NCBI GenBank assembly: GCA_014378525.1
Contig: JACMNL010000140.1
Coordinates: 1-64,000 of the forward strand
Length of the DNA: 64,000 nt
Direction: 5' to 3'
Source of the DNA: Bacteriovorax sp.
GTDB lineage: Bacteria > Bdellovibrionota > Bacteriovoracia > Bacteriovoracales > Bacteriovoracaceae
This document shows positions 50,403 through 58,600 of this stretch, piece after piece. A program made the translations under genes and the position numbers. Positions within the stretch are counted from its first letter, which is position 1; each line of letters starts with the position of its first letter. The notes under the pieces were generated by a model. That model was not told the DNA's origin. It worked only from the letters and a program-made list of their open reading frames with translations, and did not search any database.

Positions 50403-53069
50403 CTAAAAATCGTTATAATAACTATTATTCAGGCCGGTTGACCCGTCGTCCTTAATAGGATTTTGCATAATAAGATTGGTGAGATCTTGTGGTGCTTTTG
50501 TGTCAGATTCCAGGAAAACTTCTTCTCTGTAGCCATTTTTGCTGAGAAACAGCTTATTTAATGGAATAAATTTAGTTGAGTAAAAATTTCTGCGCGTTGA
50601 GTAGTCAAGTGAGGACACTGAAACACCAATAGGGCTCTCTGCTTTTGCTTCAGCTCCAACGTCGGCACCTTGACGCGGTCCCGGATAATACGCAGTCATG
50701 ATCGCGCGGGTTGGCAGGGGATTATAGTACGAAGAAGTGTAATAATAATTTCCGCCGGACTGACTATTTTTTTTATCGATGTAATCGATCATTAAAGTTT
50801 CAAGAGGAACGATTCCACATTGAGTGTTTTTTCCTCTGAAAAAATGATTGAACTTTGAGGCCATATCTTTTTTACAAGTTGGAGCAGATGAATCATTGGG
50901 GTCTCCGCTGACCAGAAAATTAGGTCTCGGATTTGTGCCGCCCGGAGGTGGCAATGCATTTGGATGGATACTTAAAGCTGCCTGCTCGTTGATGTTGGTT
51001 GCGGCCCCTGAAACAGATTGCATAGCATAGATGTTGTTTGCAACTTCGAGCAGCGCCTGAAGATAAGCATCGATCGCTTTATCGTTGGCCTGCATATAAC
51101 TGGAAACAATATTTCCAACTTGGTTTTTGTTGGTATAAAGCAGTCCACCTCCAACAAGTGGAGCAAAAATTTTATATATGAATCCTACACCACCACCTGT
51201 CGGCCCTAAAAATTTTACTGTCGGCGCAGCATTTGTTTCAAGATCACTGCCGGCACTTGGGCCGCGGTTAAAATCCGGGATCAGGTAATTGGCAGCATCG
51301 TATCTGGTGACTTGTCTCGATGTTACCAGCGCTTTCATTAAATCCGTTTGAGTCATTGCTTTTCCAGTGAAGTCTCCGCCGAGTGCGGACTTCAGTGCTT
51401 TCATCTGGAATGATTGATAGAGTCCTGATGTTTCTGCTGTCGAACTGTTCATCATCATTTGTGATTTTACAGTCTGAATTTTTGAAGCGCCACCACCGCC
51501 GTTTTGCGCGTTTAACTGCGAATCATTTTTGAAATCGTAAATCATATTGGGAATACCATATGAAATATTTGCATTCGTCCCCGGAACTCCACCAACGACG
51601 GAAGTAAATCCGTTGGCCCAGAATACCTGACTCGATGGAATAGGCATCCCCGGTTTGAATCCTGTATTAACTTCAATATCAATACCGCTAATGTACGGCA
51701 TGCTTCGAGAATTTTCATCCGCACGTGGTATGACAGATTGATCACCAAACGCAAAACCAAAAAGTCTCGGTCCGATACGTCCGCCAAAAGGTTTAGCAGC
51801 AGCGTATGCAGTCAGTTTAAAACTTTTCGCACTGTCGCCATTTCTTGGAAAAAATAATCCAGTGAAGTCTGCTTCACCTTTTACAGCGTAATAAGTTACG
51901 ACAGCAGGATTTTTTACGAAGCCCATAATGTAACCGGGTACAGGAAGTGCAGATTTCGAAACCCTGCATGAACCTTCTGCTTCAGTACCGGCTTCATACA
52001 CGTTTTTCGTCGTCGCAAATGTTGTAAACATCGTCGAATAATTTATAGGAACGGCCTGCAGGTCAAGATAGTGTTTATCAAATGCAGTGAACCCGCCGGG
52101 GTAACTGAAAGTGTTGGGAATTAAAAATCCCGACACACTATTATCGTTGGCGTGAAATGGTTGAGGTGCAATTTCTGTCAGCTTGAATGAATAAGAAAGT
52201 TCGTCGTTGCTTCCATCCTTGCTGTTTTTATATTTTCCACCGCCAAGATTTCTATAAGCAGACATGAAAGCTTTCACTGGTCTTTCATTAAATCCGATGT
52301 CCGAATTTTGAGTTAATGTTTTAACAAGATCGTGCCCGATTCCTTCAACTGGGGGACGGTTCACAATCATTTCGAGATTTCTCATTCTCATTGCAAGTTC
52401 GAGTGACTCCGGCCATGCACCGGCCCTGTTGGTTGCAATTAACGGAGCACCAGGAATTTCTTTGATCCCTGAACTGTACGCCCACGAAAGTGCAGCGAGG
52501 AAGTTGATCTGTGTTCTCGCAGAACAGTTGGCCCCTTTTTCTGAAACAAGTTTGTTAACGAATGCTTCGTGAATTTCAGAAATTCCCGCAACACCAATCG
52601 CAGGGAAACGCGGAATCCCTGGAAGGTTATAGATAGGGCAGATATCAGTTGATGAGTTGTTGTGAATGCAGATGGTAGGGATGTTGTATTTATCAAAACC
52701 AACCGAGGCCTGGTCACCTGTGTTTTGCGGAGGAGTCTTTAGTAAAAAACTCACTTTATCACTGCTGTTTAAAGCACCGTCAGAAAGATTGTTGTTTCCT
52801 TTTACGAGTCCCAGTTGCCCGAGTACGTAATATTTAAACATCCATTCTTTGTAAGTGTTTCTCATTTCCCAGTTTACATAGGCAATGTTCGTAAGCTGTC
52901 TTGCCTGTGTGGCCGCACCCGAGAAGGCAGCAGCATCGACAGCATTTTGCAGATTGATTTTCGCCTTAACAAAAAGACCGACGTTGATTATAAACGCCAG
53001 CATGCCCATTACCAGAATCAAGGTAATGCCCATGAAGATACTAAGCTGTCCGCGGTTACTTTTAATCAC
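50403..53069 (-). CDS. Large TadE/TadG-like exported protein
   Basis: About 888 residues. Only the first 60 residues are recognisable: SNRGQLSIFMGITLILVMGMLAFIINVGLFVKAKINLQNAVDAAAFSG, the membrane-anchored, pilin-like start of TadE/TadG proteins. The rest is a long Gly/Ser/Asn-rich exported region with no domain I can name. Cys residues (such as SCRVSK and TCKKDM) could form disulfides. GTG at 53069 has GAGAG nine bases upstream; TTG at 53096 lacks a ribosome site. No tadA, tadB, tadC or pilin gene is nearby. Confidence 0.7.
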   Translation of the reverse strand: MIKSNRGQLSIFMGITLILVMGMLAFIINVGLFVKAKINLQNAVDAAAFSGAATQARQLTNIAYVNWEMRNTYKEWMFKYYVLGQLGLVKGNNNLSDGALNSSDKVSFLLKTPPQNTGDQASVGFDKYNIPTICIHNNSSTDICPIYNLPGIPRFPAIGVAGISEIHEAFVNKLVSEKGANCSARTQINFLAALSWAYSSGIKEIPGAPLIATNRAGAWPESLELAMRMRNLEMIVNRPPVEGIGHDLVKTLTQNSDIGFNERPVKAFMSAYRNLGGGKYKNSKDGSNDELSYSFKLTEIAPQPFHANDNSVSGFLIPNTFSYPGGFTAFDKHYLDLQAVPINYSTMFTTFATTKNVYEAGTEAEGSCRVSKSALPVPGYIMGFVKNPAVVTYYAVKGEADFTGLFFPRNGDSAKSFKLTAYAAAKPFGGRIGPRLFGFAFGDQSVIPRADENSRSMPYISGIDIEVNTGFKPGMPIPSSQVFWANGFTSVVGGVPGTNANISYGIPNMIYDFKNDSQLNAQNGGGGASKIQTVKSQMMMNSSTAETSGLYQSFQMKALKSALGGDFTGKAMTQTDLMKALVTSRQVTRYDAANYLIPDFNRGPSAGSDLETNAAPTVKFLGPTGGGVGFIYKIFAPLVGGGLLYTNKNQVGNIVSSYMQANDKAIDAYLQALLEVANNIYAMQSVSGAATNINEQAALSIHPNALPPPGGTNPRPNFLVSGDPNDSSAPTCKKDMASKFNHFFRGKNTQCGIVPLETLMIDYIDKKNSQSGGNYYYTSSYYNPLPTRAIMTAYYPGPRQGADVGAEAKAESPIGVSVSSLDYSTRRNFYSTKFIPLNKLFLSKNGYREEVFLESDTKAPQDLTNLIMQNPIKDDGSTGLNNSYYNDF

Positions 53070-53210
53070 TCTATAAAACTCTCTGTAGTGTCTCAATGCT
53101 ACCGAACGCGTAATTAGCTGTCTATTAATTCATTGATATCTCATTGCCATAGGGGCAAGTGGTGGTCCTATGACTTGGCCTATAACTTGTACTTGATTAA
53201 TTGAGTTCAG

Positions 53211-53352
53211 GAGGCCGAGTCCTGATATGTTGAACGTTAGCTGTATCTCGGAAATCCCATCACTACCTACCTTCATACCGTGCATGGTGCACTCCACACA
53301 AGACAACATCGAAACACCAGATCCCGCGGGGGATCTGGCTCGCCTCTTTTTT
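53211..53352 (+). ncRNA. Candidate structured small RNA ending in a terminator
   Basis: The 309-base gap between the TadG-like gene and the next CDS holds paired segments. GAGGCCGAG (53211-53219) can close with CTCGCCTC (53339-53346), with one bulge, just before six T (53347-53352). Inside, ATGTTG pairs with CAACAT, GTGCA with TGCAC, and CCAGATCCC (53317-53325) with GGGATCTGG (53330-53338). CCGAG can also pair with CTCGG near 53247. Another hairpin, CATAGG/CCTATG (53148-53172), lies just upstream. This could be a stand-alone RNA of ~140-210 bases or a leader with a terminator. It matches no family I can name (not tmRNA, 4.5S or RNase P). Confidence 0.45.
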
Positions 53353-53404
53353 GCCTACTAATAAATTCCCCTTGGAGAGAGTAGAATTATGGGAGGAGAA
53401 TCGA

Positions 53405-53803
53405 GTGAAAAATAAGCCTTTAGTTGACCGTGTTTATAAATATAAAAATAAAGATCGCAATTTCTTTTGTCCGCTTTGCCGTACAGAAAGAAATGTCACG
53501 ACGTCACCGAGACTTACGAAAAAAAATATTGTTCAAATTACTCTTACATCAATCATGATTGCAGCTGCTTTATATCCGTTAGTCGGAGTGAATGGTGGAG
53601 TCGTCTTTTTTGCTGTCTGGGGATTTTTCGAGCTCGCTATCAGGTCAGATTATAAAAAACAGATTGCCTGTCCTCACTGCGGATTTGACGCTACTTCGTA
53701 TAAGCGTGACGTCAGAGTTGCGCGTCAGCAGGTTGCAGATTTCTGGGCCCAAAAACAGGGTGTTACCCCGTCAGTTTCTGAAGCATCCGCGAAAAGAACT
53801 TAA
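53405..53803 (+). CDS. Small two-helix membrane protein with paired CxxC motifs
   Basis: A 132-residue protein. Two CxxC pairs (FFCPLCRTERN near the start and IACPHCGFDA later) frame two hydrophobic segments (about 38-75), so a zinc-ribbon or rubredoxin-like metal site split by a membrane hairpin is possible. GTG at 53405 has GGGAGGAG six bases upstream; TTG at 53351 would start inside the terminator. Family unknown to me. The Cys pairs probably bind zinc. Confidence 0.7.
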   Translation: MKNKPLVDRVYKYKNKDRNFFCPLCRTERNVTTSPRLTKKNIVQITLTSIMIAAALYPLVGVNGGVVFFAVWGFFELAIRSDYKKQIACPHCGFDATSYKRDVRVARQQVADFWAQKQGVTPSVSEASAKRT

Positions 53804-53946
53804 CTAAAGTAATAATTTAATATTTTGTAAGATAATTCTTCTTTTGCTCCTGAGAGAATTAACGTTTAATGACGTCCATTAAACAACACACACGTAGCAG
53901 TTAGTTTCAAACGAATACATTAACTGTGAACACAAAAGGAGATCTC

Positions 53947-54405
53947 ATGAGTGTTAACAAAGTAATTATCCTAGGCCGCTTAGGTCAAGACCCGGAGTTA
54001 AAATACACTCCAGGTGGAATGGCAGTATGTAACTTTACAGTTGCTACAAGCGAATCATGGGCAGACAAAGCAGGACAAAAACAAGAAAGAACTGAATGGC
54101 ACAGAGTTGTTGTTTGGGGAAAACTTGCTGAGCTTTGCAACCAGTACCTTGCAAAAGGAAGACAAGCATTTCTTGAAGGGTCTCTTCAGACACGTTCATG
54201 GGATGATAAATCAGGACAAAAACGTTACACGACAGAAATCGTAGCGAAGACAGTTCAGTTCATTGGCGGCCCTGCTGCTAACGCTTCTGCTGGAGCTACA
54301 AGAGATGGAGCTGGTGCTCAACCAACTTACGATACTTCAATGGCGAGCCCTGAGTACGACATTTCTACAGATACTAACTTCACATCTGATGACATTCCGT
54401 TTTAG
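53947..54405 (+). CDS. ssb: Single-stranded DNA-binding protein
   Basis: A 152-residue SSB. The OB fold opens with [21 protein letters not shown], includes [27 protein letters not shown] and [15 protein letters not shown], and ends with the acidic tip DDIPF that recruits repair proteins. ATG at 53947 has AAAGGAG five bases before it; an upstream in-frame start would add 7 residues. A strong terminator follows. Confidence 0.95.
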   Translation: MSVNKVIILGRLGQDPELKYTPGGMAVCNFTVATSESWADKAGQKQERTEWHRVVVWGKLAELCNQYLAKGRQAFLEGSLQTRSWDDKSGQKRYTTEIVAKTVQFIGGPAANASAGATRDGAGAQPTYDTSMASPEYDISTDTNFTSDDIPF

Positions 54406-54436
54406 TCCTCCAGAAGACTAAAACTCTTTTAAGAAG

Positions 54437-54465
54437 GGGCCCGCTTTATGCGGGCCCTTTTTTTT
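54437..54465 (+). terminator. Rho-independent terminator after ssb
   Basis: Stem GGGCCCGC (54437-54444), loop TTTAT, stem GCGGGCCC (54450-54457), then eight T. Strong and clearly placed 31 bases after the ssb stop. Confidence 0.95.
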
Positions 54466-54576
54466 GCTTAAGCGTCTAGATTTTGACTCCCCGGCATTTA
54501 TTTCCACTTTTTTCTATTAAAACACTCAACTTTTTTTTTCATCACCCGATTTGTTGGTCACAGCAAGTGAGGATAT

Positions 54577-54939
54577 ATGAAAAAGATGATCGTTTTGATC
54601 GGAATTATAATGTCAGTGGCAACTTTTGCATCAGCAGGTGAAATAGTTCGCACGCCAATGTTGGATTATACTCCGCTGCCAGGAATGGATTACGTTTTTG
54701 ATGTGAAGACCACTAAGTTCGACAAAGTGACTCTCGACTGCCAGAGCTTTATTACAGGAATAGATTTCTACAACAGTAATGAACTGCAAGGGCACGTGCC
54801 TCTCGATATGTTTTCGTGTGAAGACCTTGTAACTTTTTTAGATGATTCAAAAACTAACAATGAACCTGTGTGTATTGGGTTGGATGCGGAAGAGCATCAG
54901 TTGTTTATGTCGCATGATTCGGTGGAAGAATGTAAGTAA
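54577..54939 (+). CDS. Small secreted protein with four cysteines, unknown
   Basis: A 120-residue protein with a signal peptide (cleavage after FASA, about residue 20). The mature part has four Cys (DCQSF, SCEDL, VCIGL, ECK), likely two disulfides, and no recognised domain. GAGGATAT precedes the ATG. It is convergent with the alpha/beta hydrolase gene. Secreted location is well supported, function unknown. Confidence 0.6.
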   Translation: MKKMIVLIGIIMSVATFASAGEIVRTPMLDYTPLPGMDYVFDVKTTKFDKVTLDCQSFITGIDFYNSNELQGHVPLDMFSCEDLVTFLDDSKTNNEPVCIGLDAEEHQLFMSHDSVEECK

Positions 54940-54944
54940 TAAGA

Positions 54945-55922
54945 TTAAGCTTTTGATGTTTCTGGATTTTTAAAAAGCGCTTCAAGAACATTTTTAATCT
55001 GTTCTTCACCAATTTCAATCACAACTTCATCTTCGGCCTTGTTGCCAAGAGTTTCATTGATCTTGTTGAAAATCTCAAACTGTACTTCCGGATTATCATC
55101 CATCTTCGAATGCATTTCTGAACGAAGCTCATTCGTGACTTCTGTGTATTTTGTATTTCTCGCCACAGTCGGGTCACCGTGAACAAAAGGAATAAGTCCT
55201 TCACCGAAAAAATTCAAATTGCTTTTCACGTTTACGGGAATAATAGTTTTGTTCATTCCAACTGCATCGATTGAAACTAATAAATCAACAGAACGGAATC
55301 CGTGTTTGGGAGAATTTAATTCGTTCGCTACTTCAATAGCTGTATCGCCACCGAAACTATGCCCCACAAGCACCACAGGCTGGTCTGGAGCGTGCTTTTT
55401 AATTTCTTCGACAATTTTATCGTGATCAGTCCAGTCGAATTTTTTTGCGCCTGGAAAGTTGTCGGCCATATCTTTAATTCCGTCGCCATTTGAAATTCCA
55501 AACATGCTGAAGCCTTCAATGAAGATGACGGCAGGTTTTTTAATCTGATGTATAGGTGGCTCTGGTCTTTTTTCATTGTTAAGTTTTTTATCTGCAGCTT
55601 GAAGTGCTTTTGAATCTGCAGAAGGAGTGATGATAGGAAGCACCGGAACTTTCGAAACGGCCTTCGCAACACTTGTCGCTTTTTCTAAAACTTCTTTTGC
55701 TGTTGATTTTGAAGGAGATGATTCTGACGATGAAGTTGGTTCTGTTGTTTTTGCTTCTTCAGCAGCATTTAATGCTTTTGCCTGCTCAGTAATATCAGCT
55801 TTTGGAATTTCACCTGGAGCTTTCGTAGCTACTTCTTTTCCATGACCACGAAAAGGTTTTACACTTTTTAAGTTGTGGTTGTTTACTACAGCGGGAACGG
55901 CTTTTTCTGCTACTTTCGTCAT
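54945..55922 (-). CDS. Alpha/beta hydrolase (lipase-like) with low-complexity N-terminus
   Basis: A 325-residue protein. The nucleophile elbow is GHSFGG (Ser near 189), preceded by VVLVG, and an earlier strand reads AVIFIEGFSMFG. Candidate Asp (SIDAVG) and a later His (FVHGD) follow. The first ~110 residues are Lys/Ala/Ser-rich and probably disordered, with no signal peptide. It could be a lipase, esterase or thioesterase. A TATAAT box (55929-55934) lies only 7 bases from the ATG and no ribosome site is present, so the mRNA may be leaderless. Confidence 0.75.
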   Translation of the reverse strand: MTKVAEKAVPAVVNNHNLKSVKPFRGHGKEVATKAPGEIPKADITEQAKALNAAEEAKTTEPTSSSESSPSKSTAKEVLEKATSVAKAVSKVPVLPIITPSADSKALQAADKKLNNEKRPEPPIHQIKKPAVIFIEGFSMFGISNGDGIKDMADNFPGAKKFDWTDHDKIVEEIKKHAPDQPVVLVGHSFGGDTAIEVANELNSPKHGFRSVDLLVSIDAVGMNKTIIPVNVKSNLNFFGEGLIPFVHGDPTVARNTKYTEVTNELRSEMHSKMDDNPEVQFEIFNKINETLGNKAEDEVVIEIGEEQIKNVLEALFKNPETSKA

Positions 55923-55928
55923 AAAACG

Positions 55929-55966
55929 ATTATAGAGGTTTTAAGTTTTTTATTCCCGGCCGGGAA
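55929..55966 (-). promoter_or_regulatory. Putative leaderless promoter and 14-base palindrome before the hydrolase
   Basis: On the minus strand, TATAAT lies at 55934-55929. The ATG is at 55922-55920, so transcription would start at or next to it. The perfect palindrome TTCCCGGCCGGGAA (55953-55966) lies 18 bases upstream of the -10 box, where a -35 would be, and may be a regulator site replacing it. No standard -35 was seen. Confidence 0.5.
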
Positions 55967-55989
55967 AATACTCGCTAGTGAATTATTCC

Positions 55990-56035
55990 GGACTCATTTA
56001 CTCTGGATTGATTAATCCAGAGCAGAGATGAGTCC
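55990..56035. repeat. Nested inverted repeat at the pseudogene 3' end
   Basis: Outer arms GGACTCAT (55990-55997) and ATGAGTCC (56028-56035); inner arms CTCTGGATT (56001-56009) and AATCCAGAG (56014-56022). It overlaps the pseudogene stop. It has no T-tract on either strand, so it is a weak terminator at best. Confidence 0.5.
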
Positions 56036-56930
56036 TGAACTTCGGCTTACCCAGTAAAGCATTAAATAATCAGAAGAAAATGATTTCGTCGCTTTGTTTG
56101 AGGATAGTGAGACTGGAAACGGAATGTCCTTCCAGAAATAAGTTGTCTGCCAGGCAGTCCCTTCAAAGTAAGGGTAAGAGTAAGCACCCTGGATCAGGCT
56201 CAGAACATTCGGATCGTCTTTTAATTTTCTAAAACCTTTGAGTGCTTTCCATGGCTGGCGCGGCCATGCTGATACTGACCAGTCGGCACGCTTCGGTAAA
56301 TCAGCTCCGGCATTACCAACAAATCGTGGAGCGGGAACTTCTTTCAGAGACCACAATGCTTCCTGTGCTTTTTTTGCATACTCAGGGGCGTTATGTGCTT
56401 TATTAGAATAAGCGTAAGCAACCAGAGTTAAGAATCCTCTGTGTGCATTTTTATAAACTTTATCAATCTCCATCAAACTGTCTTCAGCATGTGCATGGAT
56501 TTTTTATTTTTCGAATCATCTGGAAAAACTTTTTGTAATTCCTGTGAAACAAATAATTGAGACATGATTGATGTCATCGTGAGATGAATTCCAGACCAGT
56601 CAGCAATACCACCGATGTAAATTCCTGCATCGAGATGAGTAAACTCTGAAATGAACGATTCAAAATTTAATAATTTTTTGTGATAGATGTTCAAGCTGTC
56701 CTGGTTTTTATTCCAGAGAGCGTCCAGTCCTTTCGCGATACCATAATTAAATCCGCGCTCCTGCCTGTGTAGTCGCCTTTGTCTGAACTTCTTCAGGTAA
56801 TTTCATAATCACCATCAGGAGAACCGGCCTGAGCAATCGAGCGGGAAGGGTGTTTGTAATCTTTAGTAATTAAAAAATAACTGAAAGAGAAAACAAAAGA
56901 GAACGCTAAAAAATAATTTAGTTTTTTCAT
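56012..56930 (-). pseudogene. Frameshifted exported protein, unknown family
   Basis: The reading frame is broken. ATG at 56930 begins a signal peptide (MKKLNYFLAFSFVFSFSYF) but that frame stops near 56790. A second frame continues briefly (KLPEEVQTKATTQAG), a third carries ERGFNYGIAKGLDALWNKNQ through to a stop at 56473-56475, and a fourth runs to 56012 (MEIDKVYKNAHRGFLTLVAYAYSNKA...). The last switch falls in an A-run near 56505, a common slippage site. Three shifts in one ~300-codon gene indicate a decayed gene, or base-calling errors confined to it. The pieces look like one protein; I do not recognise its family. Downstream half is well preserved. Confidence 0.7.
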
Positions 56931-56968
56931 AGAGATCTTATCGTAAATCGACAAGATTTCTTGAGGGC

Positions 56969-58063
56969 CTAGTCTTCGACTTTAAAGTCTTTTAAAAGGT
57001 TCCCAAATGTTGATTTCGGTTCTTTTGAATTAGATTTTGAAGCTGGAGCAGGAGCGGGCGCTTTGGCTTCAGTTGACTGAGGTTTATCACCATCCAGCAC
57101 ATAATTGGTAAAACTTGGAAGTTCGGATTTATAAACAATACGGTCCATGTGTTTTACGAATCCACTCCAGTGCCCGCTGCTGTTGTCGTTCTTTTTAACC
57201 TGCTCAAGTGAACTCATTTTTGAATCCATTAAATCGATTAAGTGAACCAGATAAGCTTCAGACGTGCTTGGAATTTTCGGTGAACCATATTCATATTCTC
57301 CGTGGTGAGAAAGTAAAATATGTTTTAAATGAAGTTTAATATTGTATGGGAAATTTTTAATTCTGAATGCGTGTTCATCGACAACTTCAAGACCTTTTAC
57401 AAGGTGACCGACAAGTTTTCCTTCCTCTGTATATTCGACAACCGGCCCTTCAGTCAGCTCGTAAATTTTACAGATATCGTGAAGAACACAACCGGCAACA
57501 ACGTATGAGCGGTTCACTTTATAATGTGGCGATAAAATCACAGCGAGTTTTGTACATGAAAGAATATGTTCAAGTAACCCGGATTGATAAGCATGGTGAA
57601 TACTTTTTCCAGCTTGCCATACTTTTAATCTACGAGCGATTTCCGGATCGTGAAGTACGGATAAAAGAAGATCTTTAATATAAACTTCTTCCAGTGTTTC
57701 AACGATCGAAACTAATTCCTGGAACATTTTTTCAGGCGCACTTCCTGCTTTTTGAATATAGTCTTCGCGATCGAATTGCGATTCATTAAGTTTGCTCATA
57801 TCGGCCACGATTAATTGCATGCGGCCCTGAAACTGATTCATTTTTCCGCCGACGATAACCACATCACCTGAGCGAATTTGTCCGATAATCAGATCGGCCC
57901 CATGCCATTTTCTTGCCTCAAGTTCGCCCGACTTATCAGCAAGAATTATGTTCAGATAGCTTTTTCCATCCTTTCCTTCAGCAGTTGCTATGTGTTTCAC
58001 GAGAAATGGAGAAAGAACTTCGTCTTTAGGACCGAGCTTATTGATGAACTGGCTTTTAGGCAT
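56969..58063 (-). CDS. YhaM-like OB-fold and HD-domain 3'-5' exoribonuclease
   Basis: A 364-residue protein. The N-terminal OB-fold reads KSYLNIILADKSGELEARKWHGAD, with GDVVIVGGKMNQFQGRMQL. The HD domain shows HHAYQSGLLEHILSCTKLA and VVAGCVLHDICKIYEL (His and His-Asp ligands), then LLSHHGEYEYGSP. This order is that of YhaM/CBF1, which trims RNA or DNA ends. The C-terminal ~45 residues are Pro/Ala/Lys-rich. Length is somewhat above the usual 310-320 because of that tail. Confidence 0.85.
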   Translation of the reverse strand: MPKSQFINKLGPKDEVLSPFLVKHIATAEGKDGKSYLNIILADKSGELEARKWHGADLIIGQIRSGDVVIVGGKMNQFQGRMQLIVADMSKLNESQFDREDYIQKAGSAPEKMFQELVSIVETLEEVYIKDLLLSVLHDPEIARRLKVWQAGKSIHHAYQSGLLEHILSCTKLAVILSPHYKVNRSYVVAGCVLHDICKIYELTEGPVVEYTEEGKLVGHLVKGLEVVDEHAFRIKNFPYNIKLHLKHILLSHHGEYEYGSPKIPSTSEAYLVHLIDLMDSKMSSLEQVKKNDNSSGHWSGFVKHMDRIVYKSELPSFTNYVLDGDKPQSTEAKAPAPAPASKSNSKEPKSTFGNLLKDFKVED

Positions 58064-58130
58064 TGGTGTAGTCAGTGGAAACCTCTCAAGAAATATTTTG
58101 AATTAACCGAAAATCCTTTAGGAGATCCTC

Positions 58131-58595
58131 ATGTTAAAATCACTGTATTTAATCACAATTTTAGCGGTTGTACTTATTAATTCTCAAACTTCTTTTTCAC
58201 AAGAGATGAAAAAAGAATTGGGAATTTGTGGAAAGACTTTTAGCACACTGATGAAAATTTCACCAAAAGCAGATCCAGGTTTTAATGAATCTCTTCTTAC
58301 TGAAGAAGAGTTCTGCGACAACGGCCGTTACGAGCAGGGCGCTAATTATATTATTTCGCTCTACAATGCAAAAGACCAGCTGGTGTATGACAAGCGTATT
58401 TTTTTAAACAACCTCACGTTTCAGGAAAGCAGTGATCCGAAGACCGGAGTTTTTAAAAAAACAAAAATTACTGAAGGATCAAACTCACGCATTTTAAAAT
58501 TTCCTGTTTCATCTGATATGGGTGGAGTGACTTCATACAAAATAGAATCTCTCGATGCGAAAAAAACGTATTCGAAGAAAAAAATCAAGTGGTAA
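58131..58595 (+). CDS. Exported hypothetical protein upstream of the metalloprotease
   Basis: A 154-residue protein with a signal peptide (ILAVVLINSQTSFS). Two Cys (GICGKTF and EFCDNG) could bridge. The rest is beta-rich with no known domain. TAGGAG precedes the ATG. It ends 5 bases before the metalloprotease gene, so the two are probably one transcript; an inhibitor or chaperone role for the protease is possible but unproven. Confidence 0.6.
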   Translation: MLKSLYLITILAVVLINSQTSFSQEMKKELGICGKTFSTLMKISPKADPGFNESLLTEEEFCDNGRYEQGANYIISLYNAKDQLVYDKRIFLNNLTFQESSDPKTGVFKKTKITEGSNSRILKFPVSSDMGGVTSYKIESLDAKKTYSKKKIKW

Positions 58596-58600
58596 CCGTT

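Noticed and set aside
49887-50441. 184-codon plus-strand open frame rich in Ala, Phe and Gly
   Set aside because: It is the antisense of the Lys-Ala repeats of the H1-like gene, has no ribosome site, and its composition follows from the repeats.
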